From the NCBI RefSeq assembly GCF_004363095.1, contig NZ_SNYO01000012.1, positions 156,627 through 220,626 on the forward strand: DNA of 64,000 bases, written 5' to 3'. Position numbers and translations under genes: made by a program. Of the stretch, positions 44,974 through 52,526 are shown one piece after another (positions within the stretch are counted from its first letter, which is position 1; every line of letters begins with the position of its first letter). This DNA is from Actinomycetospora succinea (GTDB lineage: Bacteria; Actinomycetota; Actinomycetes; Mycobacteriales; Pseudonocardiaceae). The notes beneath the pieces are model-generated. The model ran no database searches. It saw only the letters and a program-made list of their open reading frames with translations, and was not told where the DNA came from.

Positions 44974-45623
44974 GCCCTGCCGGGCCCGCCCTCGGGCAGC
45001 AGGAGCATGCGCGCGAGCTGCTTCCACTGCTCGAGGTGCGGGTCGGTCTGCGGGTCGCGCGGGTCGAAGCCGTAGGTCAGCGCGACCCCGCGCATGCTGG
45101 TCAGCAGCGTCTCGCGCAGCAGCGCAGCGCGGGCCGGGTCGGCGTAGTCCTCGAAGAACGCGTCGACGGTCTGGCGGATCGCCGCCCCGAGACGCCGCTC
45201 GGCGGGCAGGAGCGCGGCGGCGAGCGCCCCGTCCGTGCGCGCCGCGGTCCACAGCTCGACCGAGGCCCAGAAGTAGGCCTGCTGGTAGGTCCACCACATG
45301 ACCTCGACGGCCCGGTCGAGGCGCGCGTCGGCGTCGACGTCGGCGGCGGGCAGGTCGGCGCGCGCGAGCCCGTCCTCGGCGAACCGGCTGGTCGCCAGGT
45401 GCTGGGCCGCGGCGACGAGCAGGTTCTCCTTCGACGGGAAGTGGTGCAGCAGGCGCCCGCGGGACACCCCGGCGCGGTTCTGGATCGTCAGCGTGGTGGT
45501 GCCGGCGTAGCCCGACTCCACGAGGCAGGACACCGCCGCGTCGAGGATGCGCGTGCGGCTGTCGGACGTCCGCTGCTCGCGGGACCGTCGCTCCGGCTCG
45601 GCCGCGGCGCGGCTGCTCACCAT
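44970..45623 (-). CDS. TetR-family regulator 1, candidate master of the local lipid regulon
   Basis: 217 residues with helix-turn-helix TLTIQNRAGVSRGRLLHHFPSKENLL (about 40-65) and a helical ligand-binding domain (MWWTYQQAYFWASVELWTAART). ATG 45623 is preceded by GGGGGAGGTCGAG. Operator site 2 lies about 65 bases upstream and contains TTGACC (minus strand), followed 17 bases later by CACGAT, so autoregulation is plausible. It is convergent with the acyl-CoA dehydrogenase/LLM operon, which carries operator site 1. An acyl-CoA effector would be typical. Confidence 0.9.
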   Translation of the reverse strand: MVSSRAAAEPERRSREQRTSDSRTRILDAAVSCLVESGYAGTTTLTIQNRAGVSRGRLLHHFPSKENLLVAAAQHLATSRFAEDGLARADLPAADVDADARLDRAVEVMWWTYQQAYFWASVELWTAARTDGALAAALLPAERRLGAAIRQTVDAFFEDYADPARAALLRETLLTSMRGVALTYGFDPRDPQTDPHLEQWKQLARMLLLPEGGPGRA

Positions 45624-45686
45624 CTCGACCTCCCCCGTCTCCCGCCGGTCACCGTGTCGCCGACGATCGTGCCGCCGAGATCGCGA

Positions 45687-45704
45687 ACGGTCAAACCTGA
45701 CTGT
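45687..45704. promoter_or_regulatory. Operator site 2 (same palindrome)
   Basis: ACGGTCA-AACC-TGACTGT, one mismatch in the left arm. It overlaps the final codons and stop of the TetR 2 gene and lies upstream of TetR 1. Confidence 0.65.
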
Positions 45705-46290
45705 CCGAGTGGGCCGTGTCGCGCAGGACGGCGAGCAGGACGTCGACGAGCAGAGCGCGGGTACCGGCGCGGTCGAGCGTGCCGCGCACCAGCCACTCCC
45801 GGGACGCGGAGCGCACCAGGCCGAAGAACGAGCGCACGCGGGCCCGGTAGGGGTCGTCCGGCGCGTCGGGGGCGAGGGCGGCGAGCACGCGGTCGGCGGC
45901 GATCTCGTCGGCCTCGGCGAGGATCGCGTCGACGTCGATGTCGCCCGCCGCGCCCGTGCCGACCGAGAGCCACAGGCCGCGGTGGCGCTCGACGGCGTCG
46001 AGGAACCAGTCCACGGCCGCACCGGCCCGGACCTCGACCGTGCCCGGCGGCAGCTCCTCGACGGCGACCGCGGGGATCGTCGTCAGGCGGCGCACGACCT
46101 CGAGGTAGAGGTCGCGCTTGGTGCCGAAGTAGTGGTTGATCAGTCCGCGGGCGACCCCGGCCTCGCGGGCGAGGTCGGTGGTCGAGACCGCCGCGTACGG
46201 GCGCGCGGCGAACAGGCGCAGGGCGCCGGCGACGATCTCCTCGCGGCGCGCGTCGGGGTCGAGCCGCCGGCCCCGGACCGGGGCGCTCAT
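45691..46290 (-). CDS. TetR-family regulator 2
   Basis: 199 residues; helix-turn-helix STTDLAREAGVARGLINHYFGTKRDLY (about 38-64), an acidic ligand domain (AGDIDVDAILAEADEIAADRVLAAL). ATG 46290 overlaps the stop of the acetoacetate-decarboxylase-like gene (ATGA), so it is co-translated with the GMC oxidoreductase operon, whose promoter region holds operator site 3. It is the alternative candidate for the regulator of the four palindromes. Confidence 0.9.
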   Translation of the reverse strand: MSAPVRGRRLDPDARREEIVAGALRLFAARPYAAVSTTDLAREAGVARGLINHYFGTKRDLYLEVVRRLTTIPAVAVEELPPGTVEVRAGAAVDWFLDAVERHRGLWLSVGTGAAGDIDVDAILAEADEIAADRVLAALAPDAPDDPYRARVRSFFGLVRSASREWLVRGTLDRAGTRALLVDVLLAVLRDTAHSDSQV

Positions 46291-46994
46291 CGGCGTGTCG
46301 CGGGACCGAGCGTGTGGCGATCCTGGCGTCCAGTGCCAGCGATGCCGCATCGCTGGTTCTCCCGCGCACGGTCGGCCGGCGTCATCCCGAAGGACATGGC
46401 GAAGTCGTGGAGGGTCGCCGACGCGACGGGGCGCTTGCCGGCGAGGAACTGCAGCGGGCCCTCGTGGTCGAAGCGCCAGTCGGCGTGCAGCGTCCCGGGC
46501 GTGGCGCGGGTGGTCACCGGGCTCTCCCAGCACCGGCCGTGGAGGTCCTGGGCGAGGGTGAAGCCGACGTGCGGGCGCACCGGCAGGCGCGGACCGTGGC
46601 GCAGGCGGGCGGACGCGGCGGGGCGCTCGGCGCCCTCGAGGGTCGCCGTCGGCGCGCCGGCGTCGCCGCCGAAGGTCGCGAGGCCCTTGGGGATGCCCCA
46701 GAGCTCGCGCCCGCCGTCGCGCGACGCGGGGCTGTCGACCCAGATCGCGACGATGTGCGGGCGGACGCGGGTCCCGACGCGCCCGGCGACGGCGACCAGC
46801 AGCTCGCGGTAGCTCATGACCCCGCCGGGCGCGTAGTCCACCCACGCCGCCCCGACCGGCGTGCGGCCGCCGAGCGTCAGCGGGCTCCAGCCGTCGGGCC
46901 AGGTCGCGGTGGGCAGGGTGTGGGTCGGCACGACGAACGTCGACAGGTCCATCCGGCCGACCAGCGTCCAGGGCTCAGGCGGGTAGGTCGTCAT
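46287..46994 (-). CDS. Acetoacetate-decarboxylase-like protein
   Basis: 235 residues. The segment GGRELWGIPKGLATFGGDAG corresponds to the GFPKKLA region around the catalytic Lys of acetoacetate decarboxylases, and the Lys is kept; GGVMSYRELLVAVAGRVGTRVRPHIVAIWVDSPASRDGGR fits the same fold. Many family members act on other small keto acids or have no known reaction, so the substrate is open. It sits between the GMC oxidoreductase (ATGA overlap) and TetR 2 (ATGA overlap). Confidence 0.72.
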   Translation of the reverse strand: MTTYPPEPWTLVGRMDLSTFVVPTHTLPTATWPDGWSPLTLGGRTPVGAAWVDYAPGGVMSYRELLVAVAGRVGTRVRPHIVAIWVDSPASRDGGRELWGIPKGLATFGGDAGAPTATLEGAERPAASARLRHGPRLPVRPHVGFTLAQDLHGRCWESPVTTRATPGTLHADWRFDHEGPLQFLAGKRPVASATLHDFAMSFGMTPADRARENQRCGIAGTGRQDRHTLGPATRR

Positions 46995-48754
46995 GCGTGC
47001 GCTCCGAAGGTCGGGGTCGGTAGGTCCGTGCGCAGGGCGCCGGGGGCGTCCGCGGGCACGGCGGGACGGTCGGGGGCGACGGGCGCGACACGGCGGTACG
47101 GCTCGCCGGGCGCCGGCCGCGGGTCGGGCCCGCCGCGGTTGGGCCAGAGCGACATCGCCCGCTCGGCGAGTGCGGTGATCGTCAGCGACGGGTTCACGCC
47201 GAGGTTCGCGGGCACCGTGGAGCCGTCGACGACGTGGACGCCGGGGTGCCCGTGCAGCCGGTGGTAGGGGTCGACGACGCCGGTCTCGGGGGTCTCGGAG
47301 ATCACCGCGCCGCCGAGGAAGTGGCCGGTGACCGGGAGGTTCACCAGCGTCGAGCTCGCGCCGACCGGGAAGCCTCCCATCCGCCGGGCCACGCGCCGCG
47401 CGACCTCGTGACCGGCGGGGATCCACGCCGGGTTCGGCGTCCCGGCGCCCGGCCGCGACCGCAGCCCGCCCAGGAACCGCCGCGGCGTCAGCGTCAGCGA
47501 GTTGTCCAGCGTCTGCATCACCAGCAGCACGATCGACTGCTCGGCCCAGCTCCTCGGCCGGTGCAGCGCCCGGAGGGTCTTGCGCGACCGCACGAGCTCG
47601 CCGGCAATGCGCCGCAGCGAGGGGCCGCGCTCGCCGAGGGACGCGTCGTGCGCCGCGGACGTGCCGTCGACCAGCACGGCGGAGAGCAGCGCGAGCAGGT
47701 TGGAGCCGCGGCCGTAGCGCACCGGCTCGACGTGGGTGTGGTCGTCGGGGTGGATCGACGAGGTGATCGAGACGCCGCGGGTGAAGTCGGCGGCCTCGCT
47801 CGCGGTGCGCGCGGCGAGGATGGCCTCGGAGTTGGTGCGCGAGAGCTCCCCGAGCCGCGGCGAGATGCGGGGCAGGTCACCGCGGCAGCGGAGCCGGTGC
47901 AGCAGCCGCTGGGTGCCGAGCGCGGACGCGGCGACGACGACCTGGCCGGCGCGCAGGGTGCGCCGGCCGCCCGGGCGCCCGGTGGCGCGCACGTCGACCT
48001 CGTAGCCCGACGCCCCGGACAGGTCGCCGCCCCGCGGGCGGATCGCCGTCGCCGTCGTCATCGGGTGCACCCGCGCCCCGGCCGCCTCGGCGAGGAACAG
48101 GTAGTTCTTGACCAGCGTGTTCTTGGCGTCGTGCCGGCAGCCGGTCATGCACTCGCCGCAGTGCAGGCACCCGTGTCGGGCGGGGCCGGCGCCACCGAAG
48201 AACGGGTCGGGCACCTCCTCGCCGGGCGGCGCGCCGAAGAACACGCCGACGTCGGCGGCCCGGTAGGTGTGGCCGACGCCCATCTCCTCGGCGACGTCGC
48301 GCATGACGGCGTCCGAGGGCGAGACGCGGGGGTAGGTGCTGACGCCCAGCATGCGGGCGGCCTGGTCGTAGGCGGGGTCGAGCTCGTCGGCCCAGTCGGT
48401 GACGCCGGCCCACTGCGGGTCCTCGTAGAAGGCGCGCGGCGGGCGGTAGAGCGTGTTGGCGTAGACCAGCGAGCCCCCGCCGACACCGGCGCCGGAGAGG
48501 ACGAGGACGTCGCGCAGCGGGTTCGCCCGGAAGATGCCGAAGCAGCGGGCCCAGGGCGCCCACAGGTAGCTGCGCAGGTGCCAGGACGTCGCGGGGAACT
48601 CGTGGTCGGCGAATCGCCGTCCGGCCTCGAGCACCCCGACGCGGTAACCCTTCTCGGTCAGACGCAGCGCGGTCACCGAGCCGCCGAAGCCGGACCCGAC
48701 GACGATGACGTCGTAGTCGGGGTCCGTGTCGGCGTCGGAGCGCAGGTCGGCCAC
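46991..48754 (-). CDS. GMC-family FAD oxidoreductase, cholesterol-oxidase-like
   Basis: 587 residues. FAD-binding YDVIVVGSGFGGSVTALRLTEKGYRVGVLEAG, FAD contact SGAGVGGGSLVYANTL, Cys-rich GCLHCGECMTGCRHDAKNTL, and the C-terminal GMC block HVVDGSTVPANLGVNPSLTITALAERAM. The closest described group is the mycobacterial ChoD-type proteins, for which sterol oxidation has been proposed. I use GTG 48754 (VADLRSDADTDPDYD), with GAGGGTG 7 bases upstream; GTG 48763 is an alternative. Divergent from fadA across operator site 3. Confidence 0.88.
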   Translation of the reverse strand: MADLRSDADTDPDYDVIVVGSGFGGSVTALRLTEKGYRVGVLEAGRRFADHEFPATSWHLRSYLWAPWARCFGIFRANPLRDVLVLSGAGVGGGSLVYANTLYRPPRAFYEDPQWAGVTDWADELDPAYDQAARMLGVSTYPRVSPSDAVMRDVAEEMGVGHTYRAADVGVFFGAPPGEEVPDPFFGGAGPARHGCLHCGECMTGCRHDAKNTLVKNYLFLAEAAGARVHPMTTATAIRPRGGDLSGASGYEVDVRATGRPGGRRTLRAGQVVVAASALGTQRLLHRLRCRGDLPRISPRLGELSRTNSEAILAARTASEAADFTRGVSITSSIHPDDHTHVEPVRYGRGSNLLALLSAVLVDGTSAAHDASLGERGPSLRRIAGELVRSRKTLRALHRPRSWAEQSIVLLVMQTLDNSLTLTPRRFLGGLRSRPGAGTPNPAWIPAGHEVARRVARRMGGFPVGASSTLVNLPVTGHFLGGAVISETPETGVVDPYHRLHGHPGVHVVDGSTVPANLGVNPSLTITALAERAMSLWPNRGGPDPRPAPGEPYRRVAPVAPDRPAVPADAPGALRTDLPTPTFGAHA

Positions 48755-48838
48755 GCGATTCACCCTCGTGAGTCGTTGGCAGCGTGTCAACGAGAGCCAC
48801 ACAACCCTACTGACCGGTAACCGTGAGCGACCCGCGTG

Positions 48839-48867
48839 TTGACAGCAGCGCAAAACAGTCCATAGTG
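48839..48867 (+). promoter_or_regulatory. fadA promoter overlapping operator site 3
   Basis: TTGACA (48839-48844), a 17-base spacer, then CATAGT (48862-48867): a good sigma-70-type promoter with start near 48874 and a leader of about 40 bases. The -10 lies inside the palindrome 48855-48872, so a bound repressor would block it. Confidence 0.65.
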
Positions 48868-48872
48868 ACTGT
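48855..48872. promoter_or_regulatory. Operator site 3 (same palindrome)
   Basis: ACAGTCC-ATAG-TGACTGT, one mismatch in the left arm, in the divergent region between the GMC oxidoreductase and fadA, covering the fadA -10 element. Confidence 0.75.
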
Positions 48873-48912
48873 TGAGAGCAGTCGGCTCGCACCCGCGCGA
48901 AGGGAACACCCC

Positions 48913-50121
48913 GTGACCGAGGCATTCATCTACGACGCCCTCCGCACCCCGCGCGGCCGGGGCAAGGCCACCGGTTCGCTGCACGCGACCAAGCCGGTGT
49001 CGCTGGTCGTGGGCCTGATCGACGAGCTGCGCAAGCGCAACCCGGAGCTCGACCAGGACAAGATCGAGGACGTCGTCCTCGGCTGCGTCAGCCCGATCGG
49101 CGACCAGGGCGGCGACATCGCCAAGACCGCGGCCATCGCCGCGGGCCTGCCCGACCACGTCGGCGGCGTCCAGCTCAACCGCTTCTGCGCCTCCGGCCTC
49201 GAGGCCGTCAACCAGGCCGGCCAGCGTGTCCGCTCCGGCTTCGAGGACCTCATCGTCGCCGGCGGCGTCGAGTCGATGTCCCGCGTGCCGATGGCCTCCG
49301 ACGGCGGCGCCTGGGCGATGGACCCGGAGACCAACTTCAAGACCGGCTTCGTCCCGCAGGGCATCGGCGCCGACCTCATCGCCACGCTCGAGGGCTTCAG
49401 CCGCGAGGACGTCGACGCCTACGCGCTCGAGTCGCAGACCCGCGCCGCGAAGTCGTGGGCCGACCGCGCCTTCGACCGCTCGATCGTGCCCGTCGTCGAC
49501 CGCAACGGCCTCGTCGTGCTCGACCACGACGAGCACGTCCGCGAGACGACGATGGAGGGCCTCTCGGGCCTCAAGCCGTCGTTCGCCGGCATCGGCGAGA
49601 TGGGCGGCTTCGACGCGGTGGCGCTGCAGAAGTACCACTGGGTCGAGTCGATCAACCACGTCCACCACCCGGGCAACAGCTCGGGCATCGTCGACGGCGC
49701 CGCGCTGGTGCTGCTGGGCACCGAGGAGGCCGGCAAGCAGAACGGCCTCACCCCGCGGGCCCGCATCGTCGGCACGGCCGTCTCCGGCGCCGACCCGACG
49801 ATCATGCTGACGGGCCCGACGCCGGCCTGCGAGAAGGTCCTGGCCAAGGCCGGCATGACCGTCGACGACATCGACCTCCTCGAGATCAACGAGGCGTTCG
49901 CCGCCGTGCCGATGAAGCTGATGAAGGACCTCGGCTTCCCGCACGAGCGCACCAACGTGGCCGGCGGCGCCATCGCGCTGGGCCACCCGCTGGGCGCCAC
50001 CGGCGCGATGCTCGTCGGGACCATGGTCGACGAGCTCGAGCGCCGCGACCTGCGCCGCGCCCTCGTGACGCTGTGCATCGGCGGCGGCATGGGTGTCGCC
50101 ACCATCATCGAGCGCGTCTGA
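48913..50121 (+). CDS. fadA: Acetyl-CoA C-acyltransferase (thiolase)
   Basis: 402 residues, thiolytic last step of beta-oxidation. Nucleophilic Cys 92 in [11 protein letters not shown], His in [15 protein letters not shown], and Cys in CIGGGMGVA are all present, with ESMSRVPM and [11 protein letters not shown] 48913 ([13 protein letters not shown]) is preceded by GAAGGGAACACC. It lies 45 bases ahead of fadB, forming the trifunctional beta-oxidation complex, and is driven by the promoter at 48839-48867. Confidence 0.95.
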   Translation: MTEAFIYDALRTPRGRGKATGSLHATKPVSLVVGLIDELRKRNPELDQDKIEDVVLGCVSPIGDQGGDIAKTAAIAAGLPDHVGGVQLNRFCASGLEAVNQAGQRVRSGFEDLIVAGGVESMSRVPMASDGGAWAMDPETNFKTGFVPQGIGADLIATLEGFSREDVDAYALESQTRAAKSWADRAFDRSIVPVVDRNGLVVLDHDEHVRETTMEGLSGLKPSFAGIGEMGGFDAVALQKYHWVESINHVHHPGNSSGIVDGAALVLLGTEEAGKQNGLTPRARIVGTAVSGADPTIMLTGPTPACEKVLAKAGMTVDDIDLLEINEAFAAVPMKLMKDLGFPHERTNVAGGAIALGHPLGATGAMLVGTMVDELERRDLRRALVTLCIGGGMGVATIIERV

Positions 50122-50166
50122 GCCACCCCGGAACGTCACCCCTGTAGCGAAGGAGCAGCCAGCGCA

Positions 50167-52335
50167 GTGTCCGAGAACATGTTCCGGTGGGAGGCCGACG
50201 GGGACGGCATCGTCACGCTGACGATGGACGACCCCGACGCCTCGGCCAACACGATGAACCAGCGCTTCGGCGAGGACCTCGCGTCGACGCTGGACCGCCT
50301 CGAGCGCGAGAAGGACTCGATCACCGGCGTCGTGCTGACGTCGGCGAAGAAGACCTTCTTCGCGGGCGGCAACCTCGACGACCTCGTCAAGTACACCAAG
50401 GCCGACGCGCAGAAGGTCTTCGACCAGACCCAGGGCATCAAGGCCCTGCTGCGGCGTCTGGAGACCCTCGGCAGGCCCGTCGTCTCCGCCATCAACGGCG
50501 CGGCGCTGGGCGGTGGCCTCGAGATCGCGCTGGCCACCCACCACCGCATCGCCCTCGACGCCAAGGGCTCGAAGATCGGGCTGCCCGAGGTCACGCTCGG
50601 CCTGCTGCCCGGTGGCGGCGGCGTCGTGCGCGTCGTGCGCCTGCTCGGCCTGGCCGACGGCCTCATGAACGTGCTGCTGCAGGGTCAGCAGCGCGCCCCG
50701 AAGGCCGCGCTCGAGGCCGGCCTCGTGCACGAGGTCGTCGACAGCCCGGACGAGCTGATCTCGCGCGCCAAGCAGTGGGTGAAGGACAACCCCGAGGCCG
50801 TGCAGCCCTGGGACGAGAAGGGCTACAAGATCCCCGGCGGCACGCCGTCGACGCCGAAGTTCGCCGCGAACCTCCCGGCGTTCCCGGCCAACCTGCGCAA
50901 GCAGCTGAAGAACGCCCCGATGCCCGCCCCGTACCTGATCATGGACGCGGCGGTCGAGGGCTCGCAGGTCGACATCGACAACGCCGGCAAGATCGAGTCC
51001 CGCTACTTCGCGGAGCTCGCCTGCGGCCAGGTGTCGACGAACATGACCCGCGCGTTCTTCTTCGACCTGCAGGCCATCAACAAGGGCGCCTCGCGCCCCG
51101 AGGGCTACGAGAAGCACACCGCCCGCAAGGTGGTCGTGCTCGGCGCCGGGATGATGGGCGCGGGCATCGCGTACTCGTGCGCGATGGCGGGCCTCGAGGT
51201 CGTCCTCAAGGACGTCTCGCAGGAGAACGCCGACAAGGGCAAGGCGTACTCGCAGAAGATCCTCGAGAAGGCCGTCTCGCGCGGGAAGTCGACGCAGGAG
51301 AAGGCCGACGAGGTCCTCGCCCGGATCACGCCGACCGCCGACGCGTCGGCGGCGCAGGGCGCCGACCTCGTCATCGAGGCCGTCTTCGAGAGCCCGGACC
51401 TCAAGAAGCAGGTCTTCGCCGAGATCCTCCCGCACCTCGCGCCCGACGCCGTGCTGGGCTCGAACACCTCGACGCTCCCGATCACCGGGCTCGCCGAGGG
51501 CGTCGACCGCCCCGAGGACTTCGTGGGCCTGCACTTCTTCTCGCCGGTCGACAAGATGCCGCTCCTGGAGATCATCAAGGGCGAGAAGACCAGCGACGCC
51601 ACGCTGGCCAAGGCCATCGACATCGCCCTGCAGATCAAGAAGACGCCGATCGTCGTCTCCGACAGCCGCGGGTTCTTCACCAGCCGCGTCATCGGCACGT
51701 TCATCAACGAGGCCGTGGCGATGCTGGGCGAGGGCGCCGCGCCGTCGTCGATCGAGCAGGCGGGCTCGCAGGCCGGCTACCCGGCCCCGCCGCTGCAGCT
51801 GATGGACGAGCTGACCCTGACGCTGCCGCAGCACATCCGCGAGGAGACCCGCAAGGGCGTCGAGGCCGCCGGCGGCACGTGGGTCGGGCACCCGTCCGAC
51901 GCCATCGTCGACCGGATGGTCGAGCTCGGCCGCAAGGGCCGGTCCTCGGGCGCCGGGTTCTACGAGTACGACGAGTCGGGCAAGCGCACGCGGCTCTGGC
52001 CGGGCCTGTCCGAGGAGTTCGGCGCCGCCCAGGGCGACCTGCCGTTCGAGGACATGCAGGAGCGCATGCTCTTCGCCGAGGCCCTCGAGACCGTGAAGTG
52101 CTTCGACGAGGGTGTCCTGCACACCATCGCCGACGCCAACATCGGCTCGATCATGGGCATCGGCTTCCCGGCCTGGACCGGCGGCGTGGCGCAGTACATC
52201 GACGGCTACCCCGGCGGCCTGCCCGGCTTCGTCGAGCGCGCCCGCATCCTCGCCAAGGCCTACGGCGACCGCTTCGCCCCGCCGGCGTCGCTGGTCGACA
52301 AGGCGGAGAAGGGCCAGTCCCTGCGCGGGGAGTGA
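50167..52335 (+). CDS. fadB: 3-hydroxyacyl-CoA dehydrogenase/enoyl-CoA hydratase (FadB)
   Basis: 722-residue bifunctional alpha subunit of fatty-acid oxidation. The N-terminal hydratase half has FFAGGNLDDL and SAINGAALGGGLEIALATHHRI plus LLPGGGGVVRVVRLLG. The dehydrogenase half starts near 320 with VVLGAGMMGAGIAYSCAMAG (NAD site), and has SNTSTLPITGLA, VGLHFFSPVDKMPLLEII and SRGFFTSRV. Length and order match actinobacterial FadB. GTG start; the ribosome-binding site is GAAGGAG, 12 bases upstream. Its end precedes the repeated hairpin at 52382. Confidence 0.96.
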   Translation: MSENMFRWEADGDGIVTLTMDDPDASANTMNQRFGEDLASTLDRLEREKDSITGVVLTSAKKTFFAGGNLDDLVKYTKADAQKVFDQTQGIKALLRRLETLGRPVVSAINGAALGGGLEIALATHHRIALDAKGSKIGLPEVTLGLLPGGGGVVRVVRLLGLADGLMNVLLQGQQRAPKAALEAGLVHEVVDSPDELISRAKQWVKDNPEAVQPWDEKGYKIPGGTPSTPKFAANLPAFPANLRKQLKNAPMPAPYLIMDAAVEGSQVDIDNAGKIESRYFAELACGQVSTNMTRAFFFDLQAINKGASRPEGYEKHTARKVVVLGAGMMGAGIAYSCAMAGLEVVLKDVSQENADKGKAYSQKILEKAVSRGKSTQEKADEVLARITPTADASAAQGADLVIEAVFESPDLKKQVFAEILPHLAPDAVLGSNTSTLPITGLAEGVDRPEDFVGLHFFSPVDKMPLLEIIKGEKTSDATLAKAIDIALQIKKTPIVVSDSRGFFTSRVIGTFINEAVAMLGEGAAPSSIEQAGSQAGYPAPPLQLMDELTLTLPQHIREETRKGVEAAGGTWVGHPSDAIVDRMVELGRKGRSSGAGFYEYDESGKRTRLWPGLSEEFGAAQGDLPFEDMQERMLFAEALETVKCFDEGVLHTIADANIGSIMGIGFPAWTGGVAQYIDGYPGGLPGFVERARILAKAYGDRFAPPASLVDKAEKGQSLRGE

Positions 52336-52381
52336 GCCCGTCGGCGTAGCCGGTGCACCCGGCTGCGCGTGGTGTTCCCGA

Positions 52382-52428
52382 ACGAACGGCGCTCTCGCTG
52401 CTTCCGATGCAGCGAGAGCGCCGTTCGT
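52382..52428. terminator. Palindromic terminator, copy 2 of a repeated element
   Basis: Perfect 20-bp stem (52382-52401 with 52409-52428), 7-base loop, then GTTT, 46 bases after fadB. Both 20-base arms are identical to those at 21134-21180; only the loop and the 2 bp next to it differ. Confidence 0.85.
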
Positions 52429-52459
52429 GTTTCCGGGGTCGTCCGGTGTGCTGACCCAT

Positions 52460-52477
52460 ACCGTCAGCGCTGACTGT
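52460..52477. promoter_or_regulatory. Operator site 4 (same palindrome)
   Basis: ACCGTCA-GCGC-TGACTGT, one mismatch in the left arm, with an uninterrupted 12-bp palindrome GTCAGCGCTGAC at its centre. 50 bases before the CoA-transferase gene. Confidence 0.7.
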
Positions 52478-52526
52478 CTCGTAGGCTCGCCACGGACCGC
52501 GGGACGACGAGGAGGACGAGGGCCCC

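Noticed and set aside
48787..52122. Open frame of over 1,100 codons on the minus strand opposite fadA and fadB
   Set aside because: Antisense to two well-defined beta-oxidation genes; composition (Arg, Asp, Val, Leu, Gly repeats) is the usual GC-skew artefact.
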